37,939 nt of DNA, from NCBI GenBank assembly GCA_009784625.1, contig WRBI01000027.1, positions 1-37,939 on the forward strand, written 5' to 3'. Position numbers and translations under genes: made by a program. The notes under the pieces were generated by a model that was not told the origin of the DNA, made no database searches, and worked only from the letters and a program-made list of their open reading frames with translations. This document shows, piece after piece, positions 25,306 through 33,764 of this stretch (positions within the stretch are counted from its first letter, which is position 1; the number at the start of each line of letters is the position of its first letter). This DNA comes from Oscillospiraceae bacterium. GTDB taxonomy: Bacteria; Bacillota; Clostridia; Oscillospirales; Ruminococcaceae.

Positions 25306-26607
25306 ATGTATGATCTGATTATATTGGGCGGCGGGCCGGGCGGCTACCATGCCGCCGGGCTTGCGGCCAAAGCCGGACTTAAAACCACCCTGTTTGAAAA
25401 ACGAAGCCTGGGCGGTGTCTGCCTAAACGAGGGATGCATACCGTCCAAAGCCCTGCTTCACTCGGCCAAAATCTTTGACTACGCAAAAGGCGAGGGGGCA
25501 AAATACGGGGTCAACTGCAAAGAGGCGGCGCTTGACTACCCCGCAGCCGTGGCGCGAAAAGACAAAGTAGTCGCCACCCTGATCACCGGAATTGAATCCA
25601 CCCTGACAAAAGCAGGGGTAGAGATTATCCGTGAGCTGGGTGTGATTAAGGGCAAAGCGGCCGGCGGCTTTCAGGTCGAAGCGGCGGGGAAGGGCTACAC
25701 CGCACGCTACCTGTTGATCTGCACAGGGTCAGAACCGGTTATTCCGCCAATCAAGGGGATCGAGGCCGCCATGCAGAGCCGCGATATTCTCGCACTGACC
25801 GAAATACCTAGGACACTGGCCGTCATCGGCGGCGGGGTAATCGGCCTTGAGATGGCCAGCCTGTTCAACTCGGCGGGCAGCAAGGTCACCGTATACGAGA
25901 TGACGGACAAAGTCGCCGGGCCGTTTGACCGCGAAATTTCAGACGCGCTCCAAAAGGTCTACGAGAAAAAAGGGGTGGCGTTCAAATTGGGTACAGCGGT
26001 GGGCGATGTTGCCGCGCTGGGTGTCGAAAAGACGCTTTGCTGTGTGGGCCGAAAGCCGGCCATCACCGGTTTCGGGCTGGAGGCGCTAAGCATCCCGGTG
26101 CAAAAGGGTGCGGTGCTGACAGATGAATTTATGAAGACAGGTGTACCCGGCGTTTTTGCGGCCGGGGACGTAAACGGCAAGTACATGCTGGCACACACCG
26201 CTTACCGCGAGGCCGAAGTCGCGGTCAACAATATACTTGGCAGGCGGGATATGATGGAGTATCACGCGATTCCCACCGTCATCTACACAAACCCGGAGGC
26301 GGCGGGAATCGGCCACACGCTGGAAAGCGCGAAAGAACAGGGGATTGCGGCCACCGAAACCAAACTGCCGCTTTACCATTCAGGCCGGTATCTGGCCGAG
26401 AACGAAGGCGGAAACGGGGTCTGTAAGCTGGTTTGGAGCGGGAACCGCCTGATCGGCGGGCATATTCTGGGCAACCCGGCGTCTGAGATTGTCTCGACCC
26501 TTTCGGCGCTACTCTACCGCGAAACAAGCGCCGAACAGATCAAGAAGATTATTTTCCCGCACCCGACAGTGGCGGAAATCATAAAGGAGGCGGTCTACCA
26601 TGCCTAG
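25306..26607 (+). CDS. Dihydrolipoamide dehydrogenase E3
   Basis: FAD enzyme of 433 residues reoxidising the lipoyl arm with NAD+. It shows the FAD fold (IILGGGPGGYHAAGLA), the redox disulfide C39/C44 in GGVCLNEGCIPSKALL, the NAD fold (VIGGGVIGLEMASLF), FAAGDVNGKYMLAHTA and the C-terminal HPTVAEI with the active-site histidine. It is slightly shorter than typical E3. ATG 25306 is chosen because GAGGTG ends 6 bases before it; ATG 25300 overlaps the E2 stop. The site lies inside the last E2 codons. Confidence 0.95.
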   Translation: MYDLIILGGGPGGYHAAGLAAKAGLKTTLFEKRSLGGVCLNEGCIPSKALLHSAKIFDYAKGEGAKYGVNCKEAALDYPAAVARKDKVVATLITGIESTLTKAGVEIIRELGVIKGKAAGGFQVEAAGKGYTARYLLICTGSEPVIPPIKGIEAAMQSRDILALTEIPRTLAVIGGGVIGLEMASLFNSAGSKVTVYEMTDKVAGPFDREISDALQKVYEKKGVAFKLGTAVGDVAALGVEKTLCCVGRKPAITGFGLEALSIPVQKGAVLTDEFMKTGVPGVFAAGDVNGKYMLAHTAYREAEVAVNNILGRRDMMEYHAIPTVIYTNPEAAGIGHTLESAKEQGIAATETKLPLYHSGRYLAENEGGNGVCKLVWSGNRLIGGHILGNPASEIVSTLSALLYRETSAEQIKKIIFPHPTVAEIIKEAVYHA

Positions 26608-29071
26608 AAATCAGTACATCGACCCGGCCAAAGCACGGGAAAAAGGGAAGCTGACATTCGACGAGATCCCGCTTAACAGCTACCAAAAGCCGTTTGATGA
26701 GTCGGCCAAAGATTTTGAAAAGGACGATCTGCTCGGTATTTTTCACGACATGCAGGTGATTCGCGAGTTCGAGGGGATGCTGTACTCGGTTCGCACAACC
26801 AAGCAGTACAATGGGGTCGAGTATGTCTACACCGGCCCTGCCCACCTGTACACCGGCCAGGAAGCTGCCGCCGTCGGGATGGCCTACACGCTGGGCGGCG
26901 AAGACATCATCTTCGGCTCACACCGCAGCCACGGCGAGGTGCTGGCAAAAGGTTACGCCGCCATCAAGAATATGAACAATGACGCGCTGTACGCGGTCAT
27001 GAAAGACTTTCAGGGCGGCGCACTGCTAAGCCCGCTTGAGCCGCGCAACAAGACCGACAGCGTCAAAGATTTGGCCGGCGACTTTTTGCTCTACGGCTTT
27101 ATGGCCGAGCTGTTTGGCCGGGAGCACGGCTTTACCCGCGGGCTGGGCAACTCGATGCACGTCTTCTTCACCCCGTTCGGCATCTACCCGAACAACGCGA
27201 TCGTCGGCGGCTCGGCCGGGATTGCGGCCGGCGCGGCGCTTTACAAACGGGTAAACGGGGCGCCGGGGCTGGTGGTCTGCAACATCGGGGACGCGTCGCT
27301 GGGCTGCGGGCCGGTCTGGGAGGCTCTCAATTTTGCGGCGCAGGATCAGTTCACCAAACTGTGGGAGGACGGCCATAACGGTGGGCTGCCGATCATCTTT
27401 AACTTCTTAAACAACCAGTACGGGATGGGCGGCCAGACATCCGGCGAGACGATGGCGTATGAGATTTTGGCGCGGGTTGGCGCGGGGATTTCGCCCAGCC
27501 AGCTCCACGCCGAGCGGATTGACGGTTACAATCCGTTCGCGGTCATCGACGCGTTTACCCGCAAGCGCAAAGTGATCGAAGACCGCAAGGGCCCGGTTCT
27601 GATGGATACACTGACCTACCGCTTTGCCGGCCACTCGGCCACCGACGCCTCCACCTACCGCACAAAAGAAGAGATCGAAGCCTGGCAGGCGGCCGACTCG
27701 ATCAAAAACTTCCGCGACGGCCTGATCTCGTCCAAGATCGCCGGTGAGGCTGAGCTTGACGCCATCGAAGAGGGGATTAAAGAACGGATCACCGCCATCA
27801 TGCGCCTTGCGATCGATGAGAGCGTTGCCCCCCGCATGGATCTTGAAAAAGACCCGGACAGCATCCGCCGCTTTATGTTCTCAAACCAGAAAATTGAGCG
27901 GATGGATGACCGCGAGCCCGACGTGAGCATCCCCAAAGCTGAGAACAGCCGGCTTGAAAAACTGAAAGCGAAATCGCGCTCGGCTTTTGGCCCGGATGGC
28001 AAAGAAGTCTCAAAACTCAAACAGCTGAACATCCGCGACGCTTTGTTTGAAGCGATTATCGACAAGTTTTACGATGACCCGACCCTGATCGCGTTTGGTG
28101 AAGACAACCGGGATTGGGGCGGCGCGTTTGGTGTTTACGGCGGGATGACCGAATCCATCCCTTATCACCGGTTCTTTAACAGCCCGATTTCCGAGGGGAC
28201 AATTGTGGCCGCGGCGGTGGGTTACGCGCTCTGCGGCGGTCGGGCGCTGCCCGAACTGATGTACTGTGACTTCCTTGGCCGTGCCGGGGATGAAGTGTTC
28301 AACCAGCTCTCCAAATGGCAGGCGATGAGCGCGGGTGCGCTGACCATGCCGGTGGTACTGCGGGTGTCGGTCGGCTCAAAATACGGTGCGCAGCACGCCC
28401 AGGACTGGACTTCGCTGGTCGCCCATATTCCCGGGCTGAAAGTGGTCTTCCCGGCGACGCCTTACGATGCCAAGGGCTTGATGAACGCAGCCCTTAACGG
28501 CAGTGACCCGGTTGTGTTTTTCGAGTCCCAAAAGCTTTACGACATGGGCGAGCGTTTCCACGCGGGCGGGGTGCCGGAGGGGTATTACGAAGTGCCCATC
28601 GGCCAGCCGGACATCAAACGGGCCGGGGATGACCTGACCATCCTGACCATCGGCGCATCCCTTTACAACGGGCTTGAAGCCGCCGAGCGGCTGCGCGAAG
28701 AATTTAACCTGAACGCCGAAGTCATCGACGCACGCAGCCTTGTGCCGTTCGACTACCAGAAAGTGGTCGAGTCGGTCAAAAAAACAGGGCGGGTTGTTCT
28801 GGTAAGCGACGCCTGCGAGCGGGGGGCGCATATCTCAGACCTTGCGCGGAATATCACCGAACTCTGCTTTGATTATCTGGACGGCCCGCCGGTCGTGGTG
28901 GCCGCGCCAAACGTCATCTGCCCCTGCCCCGAACTTGAGCAGTACTACTACCCGCAGCCAAGCTGGATTTTGGATGCGGTACACGAGAAAATCCTGCCAC
29001 TGCCCGGATACACGCCGGGGATGAACTACACGAACATCGAAAAGATGAGAAGGGAAAGGATGGGAATATGA
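26600..29071 (+). CDS. Fused E1 alpha-beta, thiamine-diphosphate-dependent dehydrogenase
   Basis: An 823-residue natural fusion of E1 alpha (about 1-420) and E1 beta (about 490-823) joined by a charged linker. The thiamine-diphosphate motif is altered: GDA at 230-232 instead of GDG and NN at 271-272, with about 10 residues more than usual between them. The beta half has AFGEDN, SPISEGTIVAAAVGYAL and GLKVVFPATPYDAKGLM. E1 decarboxylates 2-oxoacids or, in acetoin dehydrogenase, cleaves acyloins. ATG 26600 overlaps the E3 stop by 8 bases, with AAGGAGG 9 bases upstream. The substrate is not established. Confidence 0.92.
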   Translation: MPRNQYIDPAKAREKGKLTFDEIPLNSYQKPFDESAKDFEKDDLLGIFHDMQVIREFEGMLYSVRTTKQYNGVEYVYTGPAHLYTGQEAAAVGMAYTLGGEDIIFGSHRSHGEVLAKGYAAIKNMNNDALYAVMKDFQGGALLSPLEPRNKTDSVKDLAGDFLLYGFMAELFGREHGFTRGLGNSMHVFFTPFGIYPNNAIVGGSAGIAAGAALYKRVNGAPGLVVCNIGDASLGCGPVWEALNFAAQDQFTKLWEDGHNGGLPIIFNFLNNQYGMGGQTSGETMAYEILARVGAGISPSQLHAERIDGYNPFAVIDAFTRKRKVIEDRKGPVLMDTLTYRFAGHSATDASTYRTKEEIEAWQAADSIKNFRDGLISSKIAGEAELDAIEEGIKERITAIMRLAIDESVAPRMDLEKDPDSIRRFMFSNQKIERMDDREPDVSIPKAENSRLEKLKAKSRSAFGPDGKEVSKLKQLNIRDALFEAIIDKFYDDPTLIAFGEDNRDWGGAFGVYGGMTESIPYHRFFNSPISEGTIVAAAVGYALCGGRALPELMYCDFLGRAGDEVFNQLSKWQAMSAGALTMPVVLRVSVGSKYGAQHAQDWTSLVAHIPGLKVVFPATPYDAKGLMNAALNGSDPVVFFESQKLYDMGERFHAGGVPEGYYEVPIGQPDIKRAGDDLTILTIGASLYNGLEAAERLREEFNLNAEVIDARSLVPFDYQKVVESVKKTGRVVLVSDACERGAHISDLARNITELCFDYLDGPPVVVAAPNVICPCPELEQYYYPQPSWILDAVHEKILPLPGYTPGMNYTNIEKMRRERMGI

Positions 29072-30327
29072 AGACGACTGCCGTTCGCCTTTACGGAAAA
29101 GATGACCTGCGGCTGGAACGCTTTGAGCTTCCGCCCATCCGGGAAGATGAGATTCTCGCCAAAGTCGTGTCGGACAGCATCTGCATGTCCTCCTACAAAG
29201 CGGCCAAACAAGGGGCAAGCCACAAGCGTGTCCCCGATGACGTGGCGCAAAACCCGGTGATCATCGGCCATGAGTTTTGCGGTGAGCTGATTGAGGTGGG
29301 CGCCAAATGGCAGGGCAAATTCAAAGCGGGCGAAAAGTTCACCATTCAGCCGGCACTCAACCAGCCCGGAAATGTACACGCCGCGCCCGGCTACAGCTTT
29401 GCCTATATTGGCGGAAGCGCGACTTATGTGATCATCCCGGCTGTGGTTATGGAACTTGACTGCCTGCTGCCATACAGCGGGGAAGCATTCTACCACGGGT
29501 CACTGGCCGAGCCGATGAGCTGCATCGTCGGCGGTTTTCATGTGAACTACCACACAAAAGCGGGCAGTTACCGGCACGAGATGGGGATTATACAGGGCGG
29601 GAAAATGGCCTTGCTGGCCGGGGCCGGGCCGATGGGCCTGGGCGCGATCGACTACGCCATCCACGCGGAGCGAAAGCCTGCATTGCTGGTGGTCACCGAC
29701 ATTGACGATGATCGTCTGGCTGTTGCCGCGCGCATCTATCCGCCGGAAGAAGCCGCCAAAAACGGCGTTACCCTGATCTATGCGAAGAATCCGGATACCG
29801 CAAAGCTGATGGAGCTTTCGGGCGGTGAGGGCTACAACGACGTTTACGTATACGCGCCGGTCGCGCCGCTGGTCGAGCAGGCGGACGCGATTCTGGGGTA
29901 TGACGGCTGCCTGAACTTTTTTGCCGGGCCGACCGACCCCGCGTTTTCGGCCAAGTTCAACTTTTACAGCGTACACTACAACGCCACACACGTAGCGGGC
30001 AACAGCGGCGGGAACACCGATGATCTGATCGAAAGCCTTGAAATGATGGCGGCCGGCAAGCTTGACCCGTCAGTCATGATCACACATGTCGGCGGAATGG
30101 ACGCGGCCATTCAAACAACACTTGACCTGCCCAATATCCCCGGCGGGAAAAAGCTGATCTACAACCATATCTCGATGCCTCTGACCGCGATCGCCGACTT
30201 TGCGCAGCTGGGAAGAACCGACCCGCTGATGGCCGAACTGGCGAAGTTGACCGCCCAAAGCGGCGGACTGTGGAACGCGGCCTGTGAGCAATATCTTCTG
30301 GCAAACGCAAAGCCGATTGGGGGGTGA
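29068..30327 (+). CDS. Zinc-type alcohol dehydrogenase, L-sorbose-1-phosphate reductase-like
   Basis: Medium-chain dehydrogenase of 419 residues. Catalytic zinc ligands are suggested by C39 and GHEFCGE (H68/E69), and a nucleotide-binding turn by LLAGAGPMGLGAIDYA. The overall sequence matches what I know as SorE-type L-sorbose-1-phosphate reductases, which interconvert a ketose-1-phosphate and a hexitol-6-phosphate. The ATG overlaps the E1 stop (ATGA). With the SDR next to it, the pair recalls the sorbose route: reduce next to the phosphate, then oxidise at the other end. Confidence 0.85.
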   Translation: MKTTAVRLYGKDDLRLERFELPPIREDEILAKVVSDSICMSSYKAAKQGASHKRVPDDVAQNPVIIGHEFCGELIEVGAKWQGKFKAGEKFTIQPALNQPGNVHAAPGYSFAYIGGSATYVIIPAVVMELDCLLPYSGEAFYHGSLAEPMSCIVGGFHVNYHTKAGSYRHEMGIIQGGKMALLAGAGPMGLGAIDYAIHAERKPALLVVTDIDDDRLAVAARIYPPEEAAKNGVTLIYAKNPDTAKLMELSGGEGYNDVYVYAPVAPLVEQADAILGYDGCLNFFAGPTDPAFSAKFNFYSVHYNATHVAGNSGGNTDDLIESLEMMAAGKLDPSVMITHVGGMDAAIQTTLDLPNIPGGKKLIYNHISMPLTAIADFAQLGRTDPLMAELAKLTAQSGGLWNAACEQYLLANAKPIGG

Positions 30328-30331
30328 GCGG

Positions 30332-31138
30332 ATGAGCCGGCTGCAAGATAAAGTTGTGATCGTAACCGGCGCGGCACAGGGGTTTGGCGAGGGAATCGCC
30401 CGCCATCTGGCTCAAGAGGGCGCAAACATCGTAATCGCCGACCTGAACTTTGATCTGGCCAGACAGACTGCCCAAAGCCTGGGCGGTCTGGCGATTGCCG
30501 TGGACGTCACCAGCGAAGAACAGGTGAAAAGCCTGATAAGCCAGACAATCGAACATTTCGGCTGGCTGGATATCTTTGTCTCAAACGCGGGCATCCTCAA
30601 AGCCGGCGGGCTGGACGAGATGACGCTCGAAACTTTCGAGATGGTTACAAAAGTGAACTACACCGCGTTTTTTCTCTGCGCAAAACACGCGGCCGCAGCC
30701 ATGAAACGTCAAAAAAACGCCCACCCCGGCCGCACATTCGACATCATCGAGATCAACTCAAAGTCGGGGCTGGAAGGCTCAAATAAAAACTTTGCCTATG
30801 CGGGCAGCAAGTTTGGCGGAATCGGCCTGGTACAGTCGTTCGCCAAAGAGCTGGTGGCCGACGGCATCAAAGTCAACGCAATCTGCCCGGGCAACTTTTT
30901 TGAGGGGCCGCTCTGGTCGGATCCCGAAAACGGGCTGTTTGTCCAGTATCTGCGCACAGGCAAAGTGCCCGGCGCAAAGACGCTGGCTGAAGTCAAGGCG
31001 TTTTACGAAGCCAAAGTACCCATGAACCGGGGCTGTACCCCGCTGGATGTTTCCCGCGCGATTCTTTACTGTGTAGAACAGGAATACGAAACCGGCCAGG
31101 CCATCCCGGTAACCGGCGGCCAGATTATGATGAAGTAA
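30332..31138 (+). CDS. SDR oxidoreductase, sorbitol-6-phosphate 2-dehydrogenase-like
   Basis: Short-chain dehydrogenase of 268 residues with TGAAQGFGEG (12-21), NAG (85-87), catalytic INSKSG and Y156-x3-K160. The C-terminal half (KVNAICPGNFFEGPLW, VPMNRGC, GQAIPVTGGQIM) resembles E. coli SrlD, which oxidises C2 of sorbitol-6-phosphate. Here the predicted target is the hydroxyl next to the methyl group of a deoxyhexitol phosphate (inference). The frame extends to 30284, but the ATG at 30332 after GGGGGGTGAG gives the right N-terminus. Confidence 0.88.
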   Translation: MSRLQDKVVIVTGAAQGFGEGIARHLAQEGANIVIADLNFDLARQTAQSLGGLAIAVDVTSEEQVKSLISQTIEHFGWLDIFVSNAGILKAGGLDEMTLETFEMVTKVNYTAFFLCAKHAAAAMKRQKNAHPGRTFDIIEINSKSGLEGSNKNFAYAGSKFGGIGLVQSFAKELVADGIKVNAICPGNFFEGPLWSDPENGLFVQYLRTGKVPGAKTLAEVKAFYEAKVPMNRGCTPLDVSRAILYCVEQEYETGQAIPVTGGQIMMK

Positions 31139-31165
31139 AGCCAACAGTGGTCAGGAGGTGTTCGT

Positions 31166-32179
31166 TTGTACAAGGACGTGAACAACCATATACACACAAC
31201 CTATTCGTTTTCGCCTTACACGCCCGAGCAGGCTGTGCAAAAAGCCAAAGAATCCGGCCTTTGCGTGGCCGGAATTGTTGACCACGATTCGATTTCGGGT
31301 GCGCGTGCGTTTTTGGCTGAGGGCAAGCGGGTTGGGCTGCCGGTTACGGTGGGTTTTGAGATGCGGGTATACAGCGCCCACACGCAGATTGCCGGGCGGC
31401 GCACCAATCACCCCGACCAATCGGATATCACCTACCTGACCTTTCACGGCGTCCCACACACAAAAATCGATGCGGTCGATGAATACCTCAGGCCGATCCG
31501 AAAAGCAAGAGGGGAGCGTAACCGGGCGATTTCCGCCCGCCTTGGGCTTGATTACGACCGGGATGTGCTGCCGCTTTCGATGTTTCATGACGGCGGCAGT
31601 GTGACCGAGCGGCATATCCTCTTCGCGCTGGCGGGGGGCGATTACGGCAAACTTGCCGCCCTGAAAGCGGAGTTCAAAGACTACATCCCCGCCGGGCGGG
31701 AAGAGTGCCCGGGTATCGAAAAGGCGCTGGCTTTTGCCCACGACAATGGGATCATCGCCACCTACCCCTATCTTGGAGACGTTACAAAGTCGGTCACCGG
31801 CGACAAAAAGGCGCAAAAGTTTGAGGACGACTATCTGGACGAGTTGATCGCCATCCTGGCCGAAATCGGATTTCGGGCGATCTCATACATGCCATCCCGC
31901 AATACGATGGCTCAGCTTACCCGCCTGCGCGCGCTTTGCGAAAAATACGGGCTTTTACAAATCAGCGGTGAGGACATTAACTCCCCAAGCCAGCCGTTTA
32001 TCTGTCAGGCTATGCGCGACCCGGTCTTTTACAATCTATATGAAACTACCTGGGCGCTGCTTGGGCATGAGTGGGCGGCCGCGCGAAACCCGGCTGAGGG
32101 TTTTATATCCCTTGATTTGCCGCTTGAAGAGAAGATCGCCCATTTTTATAACCTGGGCAAGAAAGTGCATCGGCAATGA
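31166..32179 (+). CDS. PHP-domain metal-dependent phosphoesterase-like protein
   Basis: A 337-residue protein beginning with PHP metal-binding motifs: NHIHTTYS (H8, H10), GIVDHDSIS (D39, H40) and GFEM (a glutamate ligand). Later there is FRAISYMPSRN and GEDINSPSQ. PHP domains occur in histidinol phosphatase, nucleoside phosphatases and cyclic-phosphate hydrolases. A role as phosphatase or phosphodiesterase on a pathway intermediate is likely but the substrate is unknown. The start is TTG, fixed by AGGAGGTG ending 5 bases upstream. It is the last gene of the repressor operon. Confidence 0.85.
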   Translation: MYKDVNNHIHTTYSFSPYTPEQAVQKAKESGLCVAGIVDHDSISGARAFLAEGKRVGLPVTVGFEMRVYSAHTQIAGRRTNHPDQSDITYLTFHGVPHTKIDAVDEYLRPIRKARGERNRAISARLGLDYDRDVLPLSMFHDGGSVTERHILFALAGGDYGKLAALKAEFKDYIPAGREECPGIEKALAFAHDNGIIATYPYLGDVTKSVTGDKKAQKFEDDYLDELIAILAEIGFRAISYMPSRNTMAQLTRLRALCEKYGLLQISGEDINSPSQPFICQAMRDPVFYNLYETTWALLGHEWAAARNPAEGFISLDLPLEEKIAHFYNLGKKVHRQ

Positions 32180-32194
32180 ATTTATGGACAGCAA

Positions 32195-32231
32195 GAGCGC
32201 CGTCAAACCCACATGCGGTTTGACGGCGCTC
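32195..32231 (+). terminator. Terminator of the repressor operon
   Basis: A perfect 14-bp stem (GAGCGCCGTCAAAC with GTTTGACGGCGCTC), loop of nine, followed by ATCTGTCTTTG. Stable, though the T tract is imperfect. Confidence 0.75.
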
Positions 32232-32277
32232 ATCTGTCTTTGAACGCTGTTTGCCCGCGACCTAAACTTGACAACCA

Positions 32278-32306
32278 TAACCATCTATGATAGATTAAAA
32301 ATAATT
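32278..32306 (+). promoter_or_regulatory. Promoter of the NSS symporter gene
   Basis: TTGACA (32278-32283), 17 bases, TAGATT (32301-32306); about 35 bases before the TTG start. No copy of the CAAATGGACA operator is present here. Confidence 0.75.
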
Positions 32307-32341
32307 GTTTGGTGTGCTAAAAATTTTTAGGGGGCGTCTTT

Positions 32342-33712
32342 TTGAGGGAAAGAGAAAAGTTTAGCTCGCGGCTGAGCTTCATTGTGGTTTCTGTCAGCTG
32401 TGCGGTGGGGCTGGGCAACATCTGGCTGCTGCTCTATCGGGCGGGTATGTTTGGCGGTGGGCTGTACATACTTATGTTTTTGGCTTTTGCGTTTTTGCTG
32501 GCTATTCCCGTTTTGACTACTGAGTACGCGGTGGGCCGTGGCAGCGGGCGCTCAATCGCCACCCACTACCAAGTGCTTGAGCCCAAAGGCAGCAAGTGGC
32601 ACTTGGCAAGTTACTTGGGCATGGCGGGCAACTACCTGTTGATGATGTTTTATACAGTTGTCTGCGGCCTGGCACTCGCTTATGTGCGCAAAGGGGCGGC
32701 CGGTTCGCTGATCGGTCAAAGCCCGGAATACATCGCGCAGTCGTTTGGCGCGCTGGTCGCTGATCCTGCGCAGATGGTCGGCTTTACACTGGTGATTGTG
32801 TTTGCCGGGTTCGCAGCCTGTTACCTTGGCCTGAACAAAGGGGTAGAGCGGGTCGGCAAGTATATGATGCTGGTCTTCTTTATTTTGATTGTTGTTTTGA
32901 TCGGCCGCTCGCTTACTTTGCCGGGTGCGTTTTATGGCCTGCGGTTTATCTTTGTTCCCGACCCGGCATCCATTACCGAACACGGGTTCTTTACCATCAT
33001 GCATATGGCAATGGGGCAGGCGCTCTTTTCGCTGTCGGTCGGGATTGGCGCAATGGCCATTTTCGGCAGTTATATCAGCAAACAGAAGCGGCTGTTCGGC
33101 GAAGCCGCTACGGTCGGGGTTATCGACCTCTGCGTATCAATCCTTTGTCTGCTTATGATTTTCCCGGCGGCCTTTGCGTTTGGCATTGCGCCCACAACCG
33201 GCCAGGGGCTGATTTTTGTCACCATGCCCAACATTTTTAACCATATGCCGGGGACTTACATCTGGTCGCTTATGTTTTATATCGGCCTTGCATTTGTATC
33301 CTTTTCGACCGCGGTTGCCGTGTACGAAAACATTGTGGCCATCAGCATGGACAAGTTTGGCTGGACCCGCAGGAAGTCGACCCTCGTAAATGTGGTTGTC
33401 ATATCGGTTTTGTGTATGCCGGCCGCGCTTGGAACCAATTTGTGGTCACACATCCAGCCGTTTGGGTTCGCCAACTTCTCGGCACTCTTCTCGTTTATTG
33501 TCAGCGATAACCTGTTGCCGATCGGCTCAATCATTTACGTCGTATTCTGCTGTTCGCGCCGCGGCTGGGGTTTTAACAATTTTTTGGCTGAAATCAATAC
33601 CGGCGACGGGATTAAATTCCCGACCGCACTGCGCTTTTACATCACTTATATTATTCCGCCCGCCATCTTCTTTATCTTTATCTTCGGGCATATCAACCGG
33701 TTTCTTTTGTAG
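32342..33712 (+). CDS. NSS (SLC6-like) sodium-dependent transporter, atypical TM1
   Basis: Membrane protein of 456 residues with about 11-12 helices, of the neurotransmitter:sodium symporter family. The N-terminus FSSRLSFIVVSVSCAVGLGN is diagnostic and GGG follows at 38-40. However, the usual R-F-P after NIW is replaced by L-L-L (NIWLLLYRAG), so the external-gate arginine of LeuT is absent. The substrate is probably an amino acid or similar zwitterion but cannot be assigned. The TTG start is supported by GGGGGCG about 6 bases upstream. The GntP gene follows 52 bases later. Confidence 0.85.
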   Translation: MREREKFSSRLSFIVVSVSCAVGLGNIWLLLYRAGMFGGGLYILMFLAFAFLLAIPVLTTEYAVGRGSGRSIATHYQVLEPKGSKWHLASYLGMAGNYLLMMFYTVVCGLALAYVRKGAAGSLIGQSPEYIAQSFGALVADPAQMVGFTLVIVFAGFAACYLGLNKGVERVGKYMMLVFFILIVVLIGRSLTLPGAFYGLRFIFVPDPASITEHGFFTIMHMAMGQALFSLSVGIGAMAIFGSYISKQKRLFGEAATVGVIDLCVSILCLLMIFPAAFAFGIAPTTGQGLIFVTMPNIFNHMPGTYIWSLMFYIGLAFVSFSTAVAVYENIVAISMDKFGWTRRKSTLVNVVVISVLCMPAALGTNLWSHIQPFGFANFSALFSFIVSDNLLPIGSIIYVVFCCSRRGWGFNNFLAEINTGDGIKFPTALRFYITYIIPPAIFFIFIFGHINRFLL

Positions 33713-33764
33713 ATAGAACAGCTAAGGTTCACGGCAGCCTGCTGTGGCCAATAGGAGGTGCGTT

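Noticed and set aside
15735-32179. A hidden FucA/RhaD-type aldolase
   Set aside because: All reading frames of reasonable length in the region are accounted for by other families; no class II aldolase zinc motif was seen.
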